The translations under genes were made by a program, and so were the position numbers. Positions 48,241 to 58,975 of a DNA stretch of 64,000 nt are shown piece after piece. The DNA is from Hepsetus odoe (lineage: Eukaryota; Chordata; Actinopteri; Characiformes; Hepsetidae), in NCBI GenBank assembly GCA_017165825.1, contig CM029370.1, positions 21,156,686 to 21,220,685 of the forward strand, given 5' to 3'. Within the stretch, counting starts at the first letter, position 1; the number at the start of each line of letters is the position of its first letter. Under the pieces are notes generated by a model. That model saw only the letters and a program-made list of their open reading frames with translations. It did not search any database and was not told where the DNA came from.

Positions 48241-48542
48241 CACATCAATGGGGAGATGATTCGAATTGACTGGACGATCTAACCTCTGACCACACGTTGA
48301 CGTGAATTATGTGATCGCGTTTATCAGTCACAGTATCGACCGATCAGCGTGATCGGATGTGGCTGCCTCTCGCTTTCAAGTGACTTGTGAACGAAGACAC
48401 GAAAGCGAGTGCCTTTTAGTAGCCAAGCCACCGACTTCACGGCAGCATCCAAACTGCACATGATCAAGCATTTTTCTTTTTTTGCTTTATTTGCCACAAG
48501 GTCATGCTGATGAGGATGATGAGGAGGAGGATGCTCGCACTG
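48241..48542. other. mdga2: 5' end of mdga2 intron 1
   Basis: Moderately CpG-containing DNA just after the donor (CGATCAGCGTGATCGG palindrome at about 48340-48357). No further feature. Confidence 0.5.
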
Positions 48543-48548
48543 ACTCAC
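48543..48548 (-). promoter_or_regulatory. mdga2: Splice donor of mdga2 intron 1
   Basis: GTGAGT follows the exon 1 sequence CAGGGAGTGTACG on the minus strand. It is a near-consensus vertebrate 5' splice site and begins an intron of 41,072 bases. Confidence 0.85.
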
Positions 48549-48621
48549 CGTACACTCCCTGGCAGTAAGCGCCTTCCAGCATGAGCGCGAGCAGCCCCAA
48601 CACACTGATAATCCCATCCAT
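48549..48621 (-). CDS. mdga2: mdga2 coding exon 1: start codon and signal peptide
   Basis: Reading down from 48621, an ATG opens a 24-codon frame plus one base. It starts MDGIISVLGLLALML and ends CQGVY, followed directly by the donor GTGAGT (48548-48543). The hydrophobic core at residues 4-15 and the A-Y-C/Q boundary at residues 18-21 form a typical signal peptide. The QGVY motif after it is the known start of mature MDGA proteins, and joining to exon 2 restores QGVYAPP in frame. The start is well supported: A at -3 and G at +4, with an in-frame TGA at 48648-48646 upstream and no other in-frame ATG between. MDGA proteins are GPI-anchored to the neuronal surface and restrain neuroligin-neurexin synapse bridges. 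The exon lies at the edge of a CpG-rich region. MDGA2 is preferred over MDGA1 because of exon 2. Confidence 0.9.
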
Positions 48622-48623
48622 CC

Positions 48624-48638
48624 TTACGTGGATCTCAT
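48624..48638 (-). other. Minimal upstream ORF in the mdga2 5' leader
   Basis: On the minus strand ATG AGA TCC ACG TAA (four codons and a stop) ends two bases before the main ATG at 48621, in a different frame. Its start has G at -3 but A at +4, weaker than the main start (A at -3, G at +4). It would be in the mRNA only if transcription starts above 48638, which is likely but not shown. Such tiny ORFs can lower or gate translation of the main frame. Confidence 0.5.
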
Positions 48639-48955
48639 ATCGAGTTCAGGTCCGGAGAGAGGCGCGCGGATCCCGCGGTAGACTGGACCCAAAATAAGCG
48701 CCCAGATTTTTTTTTTCCTTGTTCCCCCCTTTTCTTTCCTTCTCCCGGTCGTGAACTCAGAGTCAAAGGAAATTCAGTCAATCAAATGACGGTACGGAGG
48801 ACAAACCAGCCAATAAGGTCTCTTCACCGCCGCGTGCGGTTCACCCGCACCTCGGACTCCCTCGGCGTCGCGCGCCCGCTGCTCCTCTCACGGCCGCATC
48901 CCCGGAGCCGCTCGGACGCGAGGAATGCGCGTGCACCCATACAGGCTGAGCGCGG

Positions 48956-49005
48956 CGATGATGATGGAGATGGTGGAGGTGATGATGACGATGATGATGA
49001 TCAGA
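48956..49005. repeat. Imperfect GAT trinucleotide tract in the promoter region
   Basis: Imperfect GATGATGATGGAGATGG and GATGATGACGATGATGATGATC repeats lie inside the CpG-rich region about 340 bases upstream of the mdga2 start. In one plus-strand frame they create a run of Asp codons, which explains a long spurious ORF there. Confidence 0.7.
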
Positions 49006-49171
49006 AATTAGCAATGAAATACAGTGAAGAGTGCGCTCGGCGGACGCGCTGCTTCTGTAGCTCAGGCGGCTGGACTGCCGTCCGGTTGCGCAATACCGCG
49101 CTATGGAAACGCAGCCGGCGCTTCTCTACGTCAGGCAGTGCGTGACTCGCTGCTCTCATCTGTATGGAAGT

Positions 49172-49227
49172 CTGCACACACACACACACACTCACACACT
49201 CACACTCACACACTCACACTCACACAG
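49172..49227. repeat. CA/CACT microsatellite
   Basis: (CA)n followed by interrupted CACACTCA units at the upstream edge of the mdga2 CpG-rich region. Confidence 0.9.
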
Positions 49228-49839
49228 CTGCTCCCACCGGGGCAACACTGCGCCAGTATATGACCATAAAGGCCAATCACATCAGCATGGGCTTCATCCC
49301 TTCTTTATAACTGCTGGTGACTTTAGGCTTCAGTCTCCAGCTCGCCTCCTAAAGTGAGTTTGGGGCTTCTTTTTTTTTTTTTAAAGGTGAGGATGATGCA
49401 TGCAAAAGCAACACAGAGTTAGAAGAACTGATCCAGATGCTGAAATATTTTAAAGGTGTCTACTTTTTATTTACTTTTATTCACCTTTAAATGAACCAGA
49501 TACATGCAGCTGTTCATGTTCCTTGAAGTCATTCTGCAGCATGGCGATGCAATGAAGCTTTTCGGTCTAGCTTTGATCTGATTCATGTTTCTTCCCTCGT
49601 TATTAGTAAGAGCACGTTCTGGGAGGCGAAGCAGGCAGTAAAACAACGCCCCCTATCGAGGGCGCGCAGTTTAATAGGTGAGGCTCGGTGAAGACTCCTA
49701 ACGAGGGGTTATTTTTTTATTTGGCAGTGAATCACAAATAATGATGAAATGAGTAGACAACAATTAATATCATTCGTGGGTATCACTGTAGGCCAATAGT
49801 CTAGATTTTTACATTAATGAAGAACTAATTTTTTTTTTT
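49228..49839. other. mdga2 upstream flank
   Basis: Contains GGCCAATCACATCAG (CCAAT-like, about 49271), a poly-T run near 49371-49382 and the CTCF-like word at 49,65x. No gene recognised. Confidence 0.5.
49644..49660 (-). promoter_or_regulatory. CTCF-like word upstream of mdga2
   Basis: The minus strand reads TCGATAGGGGGCGTT, which matches the AGGGGGCG core of the vertebrate CTCF motif. It lies about 1 kb upstream of exon 1 in a small GC-rich patch (49,610-49,690). Motif match only. Confidence 0.3.
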
Positions 49840-50215
49840 CTCAGCTCCCAGAAATCATTACGCCCTCTCTGAAGGACTAGAAGACCCTGAGGGGTTCCCT
49901 CTGGCTAGAGGGATATAAAGCCTGTGGAGGAGAGGAACATTCTCTTGTGCTGGAGGTTCTTCAATACCCTCGGGATCAGTTGGAGTGGTGTTTGTACTGC
50001 AGAACTACTTATCCATCATCAGTACCTAACCTCATTTATGCTGTTATGGCTGATTGCAACCAGTTCCTCACAACAATGTTCCCATTTCTAATTGAAGGTC
50101 TTCCCAGAGGAACAGAGGCTGCTGCTGCAGCAAATCTGGGAAAAACTCACAGTTAATACCTGTGTTTTCCAAGGAAACATTAGGTGAGTCAAAACATTTG
50201 GATATGTAGCGTGTG
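49840..50215 (+). mobile_element. Tc1-like MITE with transposase C-terminal remnant
   Basis: The plus frame 49947-50156 carries a worn Tc1-type C-terminus: DQLEWCL, then CNQFLTTMFPFLIEGLPRGTEAAAAAN, which aligns with the ...FLTAMFQ..VESLPRRVEAVIAAKGG pattern of fish Tc1 enzymes. No DDE centre is left. The TATA-like GGATATAAAGCC at 49912 belongs to this repeat. Ends were not defined. Confidence 0.6.
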
Positions 50216-51371
50216 TTCCCTTGAGGGATAGATGGTGTTTAGCAGAGCACAGTGATGTTAATTAAGTTTTAACCTGTTCAGTTCTGAAGGACAGAGGTAT
50301 GGTATATGTTAAAATACACAAAAAATGCCTTATTTTATTATTTCACAGTTTAAAAAGTATACAAGTGAGTCATTCATACTTTTCTTTTAATTTCTTCCTC
50401 CTTTGTGCTCAAACCACATGGGGTGGTTAGTAAATAGAAGTGTGTATGCACATGTGTGAGTGTGTTCCACTGTGCTTGTTTCAGAGTTAAACTCCCATCT
50501 GTCTGTTGCTGATCATTCGCTCTTTGTTTGTCCTTTACAGTAATCCATCCCATATAGACAGAAGCAGCCCTGCGTGAGGGAGGATCACAGTTAAAGCTCC
50601 ATCTGTCTAACACAGATTATATTCTCCTTTCGTTCTCTCTCACTGATTTCACACCATCAGCCAAAGACATTAAATACCTGGCAGGCCCGTGTCTGTTCAG
50701 CTTTCTCAGATTACACCCCACGACCATTAAAATGAACAAATACATGGAGCTGTCAGAAATGTGACAGGATTTTTTTTTTGTTTTTTTTTTAATCCAATTT
50801 AATGTTTTAAATGCGCTCTAAAAGATAAAGGTTCCTAATTGGTTGCGGGTTTCTTTAGATAGAATCTTAAAGGAATCTTCTCAACATGTGAAGGTTTTCA
50901 GCTTAAAAAATGTTATTTAAATATATTGTAAATATTTAATTGCCGGTGGTAACCCCTCATGGAGACATGTGATTGAAGTATGAGCCAGTTTCATGGTACT
51001 TTGCACCTTCCATTCTGTAACATAATTAAGTGAGAAACAATAGATGATACGTGTTAAGCTAGATGTTATGATGATTTGATATGAAATGATGATATGGTGG
51101 AGAGAGGGGATAACTTTTTTTCTTTTTTCATGCCTGCTGGGGCATGATGATGTAATCAAAACTCTTGGCAGAAAAGGGATAACGAACTTTCCATTGTATG
51201 AGTCATTATGGAGCTATTTTCAATGACAATGTTCTAATGAACTTTGTTTCCTCATTTGTATGGTGTTGGCAGGTTATTGTGTGGACATTTTCTGATTCAG
51301 TTTACATGAGTTTAGATGTGAATGTATGGTCTGCTTATCTGACAGGCAACAATATTGTTAAGCATTTATAT
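50216..51371. other. mdga2 upstream flank, nothing recognised
   Basis: Contains poly-T runs near 50770-50790. No supported gene or element. Confidence 0.5.
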
Positions 51372-51545
51372 AACTTATACATTTACAGCATTAACAGACG
51401 CTCTTATCCAGATCGACTTCCATGTCCTCATTACAGGGACAGTCCCCCTGGAGACACTCAGGGTTAAGGGTCTTGCTCAAGGACCCAGTGGTGGTAGTGC
51501 CAGAGGTGGGATTCGAACCTGGGACCTCTTGAGCCTGGCTGATAA
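51372..51545 (-). mobile_element. tRNA-related SINE (GCAGACGCTCTTATCC family)
   Basis: On the minus strand the B box AGGTTCGAATCCC (about 51508-51520) leads to GGGTCCTTGAGCAAGACCC and the 3' end CTGGATAAGAGCGTCTGTTA ATGCTGTAAATGTA. Same group as the copy at 46,650-46,852. Confidence 0.85.
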
Positions 51546-52139
51546 ACACCTTTTTGTGCTGGATTGGACTCTGCCAGAACCAAAGTCTTGGTATAATGAG
51601 AGATACCAGTTTACAACATGTGGGGAGCGAGAAGGTGAAACATAGGTCTTAGCAAGCTTGCCCACAATGGCAGAGCATTTTAAATTTAGGGTAAAATAAA
51701 AAGTTGTACAATATAAAAGACTATGGAAATGAATGTATGTATTATATTGTATTGTAATATATTAATTACATGGCTTGAGCACCTATTGCTAATTCCATGG
51801 GGAAAAGAAATGTTTTCCAACCCATCAGAGCTAGAGTAATGAACATTAGTCTGTCTGGCTTTCAGAGCTAAGCTTCCTGTTGCTCCATTTCTATTGTCAA
51901 CTTCACTGCTCAAATGTGGCATTTGAGGGGAATGATTACTTTGAACTTCTATCTGTTCAACAAGAGGGTCTTTGTTCACTCTCACCAGGGAGTTGTTCAG
52001 AATAGAATGACACAGCCCCGACACACACACTCTAACCACTTTGACAGTTCCAACCCTCTGCAATTACCTTTTTTCCTCAGGATGACTGTGGTGAGTTTAG
52101 GATTTTTTTGATGTTCTTTATCATGGACAGATCGGAGAT
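51546..52139. other. mdga2 upstream flank, nothing recognised
   Basis: A 125-codon minus frame (51686-52063) shows no recognisable domain. Confidence 0.5.
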
Positions 52140-52330
52140 CACAACAAAGGAAGTCATTGGAAAAAGGCAACACAGAGGCTAATGTTTTACATTTCTAGAC
52201 GACTGCAAACAATTACACACAATTACAGACTATTTGTAATCTGCCCACTGGACAGACACAATTTATTTCAGCAAAAAGGAGGGCAGCCACTTATATCCTG
52301 CAGGCTGTTAGCGAGTGCCACTCAAATGGA
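52140..52330. promoter_or_regulatory. Candidate conserved element upstream of mdga2
   Basis: CAAACAATTACACACAATTACAG and GACTATTTGTAATCTGCCC give repeated AATTACA words 3.6 kb upstream of exon 1. Repeat-free. Judged by eye. Confidence 0.27.
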
Positions 52331-53004
52331 CTTACACTGACATCTGAATACCGACATGTGTGGGAAAAGAGGTGTCAGATTTACTTAATTATGGTATATA
52401 GATGTCACTACTCTGAAATGCTGTTGTCATATGTCTTGATCTTTTGTCTTTAGCGTAAATGTCTGAGATACTTTGAACCTTTCTGGCTTGTAGGCAGTGG
52501 TTCCACATGCATTTCTTCAGAGAAAATGTCCTTTGTTGCTGTCTTTATGGAAAATCAGACAAGGTCAAGAAGGTTGGACAGGTCTGTCTTTTCTTTCCTG
52601 AAATATTCACTCAGACATTTTCCATTTCATAGATAGAGGCCTTTTTACAATATCCTAAATTCATGCCTAGGGCTTCACTAGAAATATTCTAATGTTACTG
52701 AGGTGAAAATAGGCACAGCGCTATATCACAATGAAGGGATATGGCCCATGGCTGGAAATACGACAGCTAAAGGAAAGTAGCTGGTTGGAGTAATATGTGT
52801 AGTCCGAGTTATAATCGGTTGCATAAAGAACTTGTAAATGAACCAGTGAACCGTGCAATAAGGTGATAGATTTTAATCAAGTTAAAGGTTCCTGGAAGCT
52901 TTTTGCAAGGCTTGTGGTAAAGCTAAAAAAACAGGCAGTTAATGGTCACAATGTTGTCATATGGTTCTTCCAGAAAATGGATGTATAGACCATCATGAAG
53001 GTGA
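52331..53004. other. mdga2 upstream flank, nothing recognised
   Basis: No supported feature. Confidence 0.5.
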
Positions 53005-53145
53005 GAATTAGGCCTGTCAGCTTATCATAAGCAGAAAATCAGTTTCTGGCGCCTTACTGGGTTTGTCAAAGCGTTGGAGACCATCAAAAAGCACATAGAA
53101 GAAGCTTGCTGTAGCACTGAGGAGCTGCTGCCATTCGAACTGTGA
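53005..53145 (+). other. Unassigned protein-like segment
   Basis: A 46-codon open stretch between TGA stops, without an ATG, reads with balanced, protein-like composition (TGFVKALETIKKHIEE, then CCSTEELLPFEL). The opposite strand is open too (83 codons, 53017-53268). No family is recognised and no clean splice sites are seen. It could be a TE remnant, an old pseudogene piece or chance. Confidence 0.2.
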
Positions 53146-55124
53146 TTCGATAACTGTGTCACTTATTACCCGAGCAAGGCCAGTGTTTCTCAGGAAGGAA
53201 TATTTCCAATTGTTATGATTTTTTTTGTGTGTGTGTGCACAATATGACACTTGATCAGAAGTTATCATTATAGCCTACAGAGGAAAAATTTTAGTAAGGC
53301 AGCATAACTATCACTGCAGCTATGTTTTTAGGCTGAATTCACTCCAGATTCACTTGATGCATTTATTAGCAAATGTTAGATTGTGAAAAGGTGCAAATAT
53401 GTTCATTTCCTGAAAAAAACCTATCCAAGGCTGGATTTTAAAAGCACTGATGGTGCATTGTTTGTAATGCAATAAAAATGTAACTGTTTATGGTGTGTAG
53501 TAGAATTTTACCATTGTGCTGTAGCATTTTACTGTTGTGTAAAATAATGTGATTTGCATTTGATCAAAAGCCATTTTAGCATATAAAGTCCTGATGTGCA
53601 GAAAGAAAATTCCAGTCTTGTATGTTGCAGTAATTTGTTTTGACAAAAGGGGAAAGAATCACAGCCCAAATATGTCAATAAGGAATGACAACTAATCTAC
53701 ATATATTCATATCAATGCAAATTATATTATTGTATTTTAAGGATTAAGCAGTCTGGTATGCGGATGGTTGTTTAACATAGTATTGACTGGATGGCCAGTG
53801 GTATGAAAACTTGCAGGCATGTATCTGCACACTGCACTGTGAACCAGAAAAAAAAAACATCTAACTGGCTGATAATGAATCCAAATAAATATTTATGTAG
53901 CTATAATAGAATTTTCAGAGTCAGCTGCATAGATGTGCTTTACACACTGGGAGCATATGAGGAATGCAAAGTCTTTTATCAGTGGGAACTAAATAGCTAC
54001 AGTACAATACATTTGGTTTGAGCCCAGCCAGACCCATTAGTGATTTTTATTTTTTTTATACTTCCATGAATGTCAAGATTGATGTAGATAATTATTTCTT
54101 TTAAACCTGCTTGAATCAGTCAGATTCATTTGCAGTCATTCTCTCTCTCCTGCCGCAGATGCTGGGTATGATTCTGTCTGAATGACTGCTTGTATAACTG
54201 AGCTCTTTCAAAAGAAGCAATAACAGAATGTGCTGAAGTATGCTGAAGGTAGGTGATGCTCCTGAAATATGAATCAAGCTTTAAAAAAGTTGTTTATACA
54301 GCTGCATTGAAAATGTTACTTTTTAAAATATTTTTTTCATATAAAAGTTTATTATTCATGAGCTGTAAATATTGCAATTGAGCTGCAGATGATTGTTTTG
54401 TCTGTACCATCCCCTTGAGAATTAGATTGATAGTAGGATATGTTTTACCTAGAGCAGCACATATCATAATTGGCTGGGATGTTGGTAGCACAGTTGAAAT
54501 AAGGTAAACTCCTTAGGGTTTAAACATGAAGTCATTTATTGTGGAATAGTTTTCTGAAACTTGTCTTTGCACTGTTTAGCAGCATGCAGCTTGCAGTTTG
54601 TTATGGCAATTGTTTTTAAACTGCATCAGAATTTCTCGGATATATGGAGCTGAAGTGCAGTCTTAAAAATAATGAATGGTTCTTTGGGGTGCAGCTGTAG
54701 AATAATTATCTTTGGGTCCCTAAAAAAACGCTGCAGTTGACAGGTAAACCTAGATTTTTAGTCTAAACACTATTACTGCAGCGGACAGATGATTATCACA
54801 CATAAAAATATAGTCACGTTTTCGTGCAATAAAAGAAAAGAAAACCACATTGAGTTTTCTGTTCAGTAAATAAGTGGAGGGAAACACTCTTAGAAATAAA
54901 AGAACTGGGGAGTCGATAAGGTGCTATACCTTGCATCACTGGGGTGGTACCCTCAGAGGCTAACCTTCAGTTAGTCGGCACAATTGCACCATGTTCAAAA
55001 GTGTTTTTTTAAGGTGGACTGACTGTGACTTATGCTCACTTTTAAAACTTGCTGGTCAAATTAAAGAGTGTAATTTAACATATTTAGATATAAATATCAG
55101 GAAATAAAAACTGAAAGCCTGATT
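53146..55124. other. mdga2 upstream flank, nothing recognised
   Basis: About 2 kb of AT-rich DNA without a supported feature. Confidence 0.5.
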
Positions 55125-55322
55125 TTGCAGCGGTGGCTTAGTGGTTAAAAAAAAGCCTTATAATCAGGTCGTGGGGTCCAGTCCCAGACCAGCAGATTCC
55201 CTTCACTGCTCCCAGGGTACTGGATATGGCTGACCACTGCTGCATGATGTGTAAGGGCTAGATGCAGAGAATGCATTTCCTTGTGCTTCACTGTGTGCTG
55301 TGCTGTGCTGTGTGCTGACGCC
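55125..55322 (+). mobile_element. tRNA-derived SINE
   Basis: Head GCAGCGGTGGCTTAGTGGTT with B-box-like GGGGTCCAGTCCC, body CCCAGGGTACTGGATATGGC, tail GGGCTAGATGCAGAGAATGC and a TGTGCTGTGCTG end. Relative of the copy at 40,560-40,745. Confidence 0.75.
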
Positions 55323-57654
55323 ACTAACAAGACTCCACTCTAGCTTCTGCACTCCAATCTCCATCAGCACCAATAAGGGATCTGCACCCCATAATGCCAC
55401 CACAGCCCCACATCACCTTGAAAATACTGTTTTTTACTTTCATTTCAAAAGGGTAATCTTATGCTTTTAAGTTAATTAATTTGCTTTACATCAGTTTCAT
55501 TAATTTTGTTCCTCTAAAGTATGGGTACTTTGCCAAAGTTTTAATAAGCAGGTGTAAAAATGATCTATTTTATACAGGCTATAGAACTCTAATACTTTAT
55601 TAAAGTCAACATGTGTAACCATAGAGCTTGATTCATAATTCAAAACATGTCAGATCGCTGAACATGGATAAAATATATTACCACCATTGCTGACTTTCAG
55701 TCTGGTTCGTTGGTTGATGTATTATTTCATTATTTTGCAAATATTAAAAAAAGATTTTAGTCCAATTCAAAGCACTATGCTTTCAATGAGGGATGTTAGG
55801 GGATCTTTGGGAACCGCATTTGCAGTGATTTCTGTTGTCTGTTGGATGGTTAACCTGTGATATATAGTATTACAATAGCAATCAGTTTAATCAAGTTGGA
55901 TGATTAGAGTTCTTTATGAAATATGTGATGGGTAATCTTTAGTGACCTTAACCGTCAATCCAAATGGCTCTGTAAGTTTCCATGCTGCCACTGCCCTAGA
56001 TTCAGATGTACCTGCTCTAAAACATCCTGCAAGTCTCCACTGTAGACAAATCTATTACAACTGCTTCTCAGGTACAGAAAAGTAGCCTTTATATTTTGCT
56101 TCAAACCAGCTGGAGTTCGACTGCACTTTCTCGGCAAAAATGGGTGTCTATTTTTGGAGACAGGCTATGATTTCTTAGCTTTTGAAAAACAGAAAGACAA
56201 TACCGATGGCGCGAAACTATTTTATGTAAATAGATTATAACAGAAAAATTTCGTCTTATGTGAGCAGTGGCATCCTTTAGATTTTTTTGTGGTGTAAACG
56301 AAAGCTCAACATTTTTTGGGATGGGGGGATGTTGATTGAATATTTGTCATGCAACAAACAGAACTAACTACAGAACTGATTCCAATTTCAAAATCTGAAT
56401 TTGAACTTTTACAGACCAGAAATATCTTGAGCCTGACACTATGCAATATCCGAAAGTTGTTTTTTTTTGTAGTTAGGTGAGCATGCAATAAGAGCAGGCA
56501 TAGGCTTGGTAAGGCTGCTGATACCTCCAACGCATTAAAGAAATGATAAGGCTCACCTTTCTAGACCCTGTGGCTTTTATTTTAAATCTGATAACATTCT
56601 GCATTACTTATCTTTATTCTGCAATGAGGCAGCAGTTACAGAGCTGTGTGGGGACCAGAACACAGCTGCACAATTTAGGGTGTAATTGAACAATTTGAAT
56701 GCAAAACTAATGTGGGCCTTGCCTAAAGTCAGTAAAAATCTGACATTACAAATATAATATTAATAGAGGGGAGGCTTTTACAGTCGTCCATGTGAAACCA
56801 AGAGCATGTGATGATTAAACAGCACACTACAGCTGTTTTGGGATCCCGAAATGTCTAATTCATTGCATGTGGCGTCAGATTTAAAAACAGGATCACCTCC
56901 CAGATTAAGCACCCTCCTGCCAATGCCGCCCTAGGCAACTGCTTAGGTTGCCTATGCTTAGACAACCCCCTGCAGATGAAAGTAGTTGACGAAGAACTTT
57001 CTTTACAATGTCTTTATGATGCATTCAAAACAGTCGAGCTGAATAACACCCATGTTTTAATCTCTTAAAACACTGGGTAGAGCTTAAGTGTTACTTAAGT
57101 GAACTTCAGTGATGTATAAAAATTTCTCTCGCCACTGTATTGTAAATGAGTACTGCTCTGGTTGTCTTGCACATAATATGATAAGGAGCAGTTATGACTC
57201 TTAACATCCTCAGGCTAAGCTCAGCAGAATGTTCTGTGAACAAGTCTGGCTCAAAAAGGAAATAGGCTTTGATGTTAGGCCTTCAAGCACCACAGCAAGC
57301 TGCACCCAAATACTGCTGCATAATCACCCTCACCCCACTCAAAAGCACATCTCTGATTTTATGGATGCACCATATAGAAAAAAAAAATATTGGATTTGTT
57401 TGGCTCTGCCAAATTCTATAAGCACACTACCACTCATCACTTAGATGGTGCCCTTAAGGTTACATCGTTTGTACCTTTAATTTTTCGTTTTCCACTCCCA
57501 GCTGTTGTAATCTCAGACACCCCATATGCAATGGTAGATTGCACTGATTTTTTTTGTTGTACTTTCCTCAAGATTCAAGATTCCAGAACTTAATCACATT
57601 TGCAGTTATACAAGAAATGTATCTCTGGACCACTCTTTCTTTATTAAATTCAAG
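55323..57654. other. mdga2 upstream flank, nothing firmly recognised
   Basis: AT-rich DNA. AATGCCGCCCTAGGCAACTG CTTAGGTTGCC at about 56,920-56,952 looks like a fragment of a dispersed fish repeat of unknown class. Confidence 0.4.
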
Positions 57655-57716
57655 CAATAGAATAGAATAAAATAGAATAGAAGAGCATAGAATAGAAAAA
57701 TAAAATAAGGCTAAAG
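57655..57716. repeat. (AATAG)n-like repeat
   Basis: AATAGAATAGAATAAAATAG and related pentamer units over about 60 bases. Confidence 0.85.
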
Positions 57717-58189
57717 TAAAAATCTAAAATAAAAATCTCAAATTTAGATAAATATAATAGAATATGTCTGTATAGAGACTGTACAGCACTATAAAATAGT
57801 AAGTAACTGTGATATCATCAAAGCTCAGCCAGCAACAAGGAAATACCCCACATTTTCAGATTCACCAATCAACAGTCATTTCAGTGATTCTGTCTCTCAG
57901 ATCTCACAGATGTTTGAAAGTATAAAAATGACTAAGCTACATTCATGTGCTACTTTGTGCTTGATTTAGTGAGTTTAAAGTGAAAGAAATTCAGTTTTAT
58001 TTGTTTTGGGTTTCTTTTAAAGTAGATCAGAACAAAATGAATTTTCCATTCCATTCAGCTTTTCTCTCCCTTCTTACAGTCTTTCATCCATGATGTAATA
58101 CAAGAGAATTGATGTTTCCCTCCACAACAACTGTTGGATTGAGAATGCATTTAATGGGGAAATATTGTATTATATTCACCCCGCACCAC
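57717..58189. other. mdga2 upstream flank, nothing recognised
   Basis: No supported feature. Confidence 0.5.
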
Positions 58190-58330
58190 TGGATAATTGG
58201 ACAGGACAATCTCTTAAGACCTTCCTAAGATAAGGACATGTTCTGTGAGTGTCAACAGGGCCAAATGGGCATCAAAACATGGCCTGATTATCTTTTAATG
58301 TAGGCCAGATCTAATGGGACGATAGGTGTA
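58190..58330. promoter_or_regulatory. Candidate conserved non-coding element
   Basis: GGATAATTGGACAGGACAAT, CCTAAGATAAGG (GATA-like) and CCTGATTATCTTTTAATG in 140 repeat-free bases. Weak call. Confidence 0.22.
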
Positions 58331-58975
58331 CCATATTCCATTGCAGTAATCATTTTTAAGCTGAGTTTACTCCATATATCTTACACTCTTTCCAGGCTTT
58401 TTGTTTGTATTTTCTAATTAAAGGTTAAACCGAAAGATGCTCTTTTTCTCGGAAAGTGGATGTAATGTACATTTAAATGCCCTTTAAGGTGCTTAAGGTC
58501 TACTGTTGTACCTTTGAGGTATGTCCTACAGCAACACACACACACATACACAAGTTAGATAAATAAATACACTAATTGGACACTTTTTTTGGTTACAAAT
58601 ATTATAGTGAATCTTCTCTCTACCTGTTCCTCAACAGCCAAACAATATACAGCCAACAGTAACCTGTGGCCAGAGCTGCTGATGCAGGACTATTACACTT
58701 GCCTGTAATATTGCTGAAAAAATATACTTGGATCAAGAGTGTTAGATTAGAGCTGAAACTAAACTTTGCAGGTTGGTTAATAACTAGGACTAGGACTGGG
58801 CAACCCCGGAAAAGAAGATAATACACAAACTGTAATAACACATAATAGATGGGTTAGGTGTGATAGGTTTAAGAAATGTTCGCATATCAATGTCTAATCT
58901 TGTTTTTATTTGACTCTGGAAAAGAAAGTGATTTAATTGCAGGTAAACAGCAAAAAATAACCTTGATTTATTCAT
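58331..58975. other. mdga2 upstream flank, nothing recognised
   Basis: A short CA run near 58537-58552; no other feature. Confidence 0.5.

Larger units (their letters stand above)
48622..49160 (-). promoter_or_regulatory. mdga2: CpG-rich promoter and 5' UTR region of mdga2
   Basis: This is the only strongly CpG-rich stretch in an otherwise AT-rich window. Runs such as GGCGCGCGGATCCCGCGG and CTCGGCGTCGCGCGCCCGC lie directly upstream of exon 1. An NF-Y-like CCAAT word (AGCCAATAAGG, about 48808) and CRE-like TGACGG and TACGTCA words are present. No convincing TATA box is seen in the minus direction, as is usual for CpG-island promoters. The exact transcription start cannot be placed. Divergent transcription to the right is possible. 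Confidence 0.7.

Noticed and set aside
48786..49145. 119-codon plus frame in the CpG-rich region
   Set aside because: GC-rich DNA has few stops, and the Asp run comes from the GAT repeat. Divergent from mdga2 and without a domain.
49910..49921. TATA box (GGATATAAAGCC) of a gene reading rightward
   Set aside because: It lies in a Tc1-derived repeat, and no gene follows.
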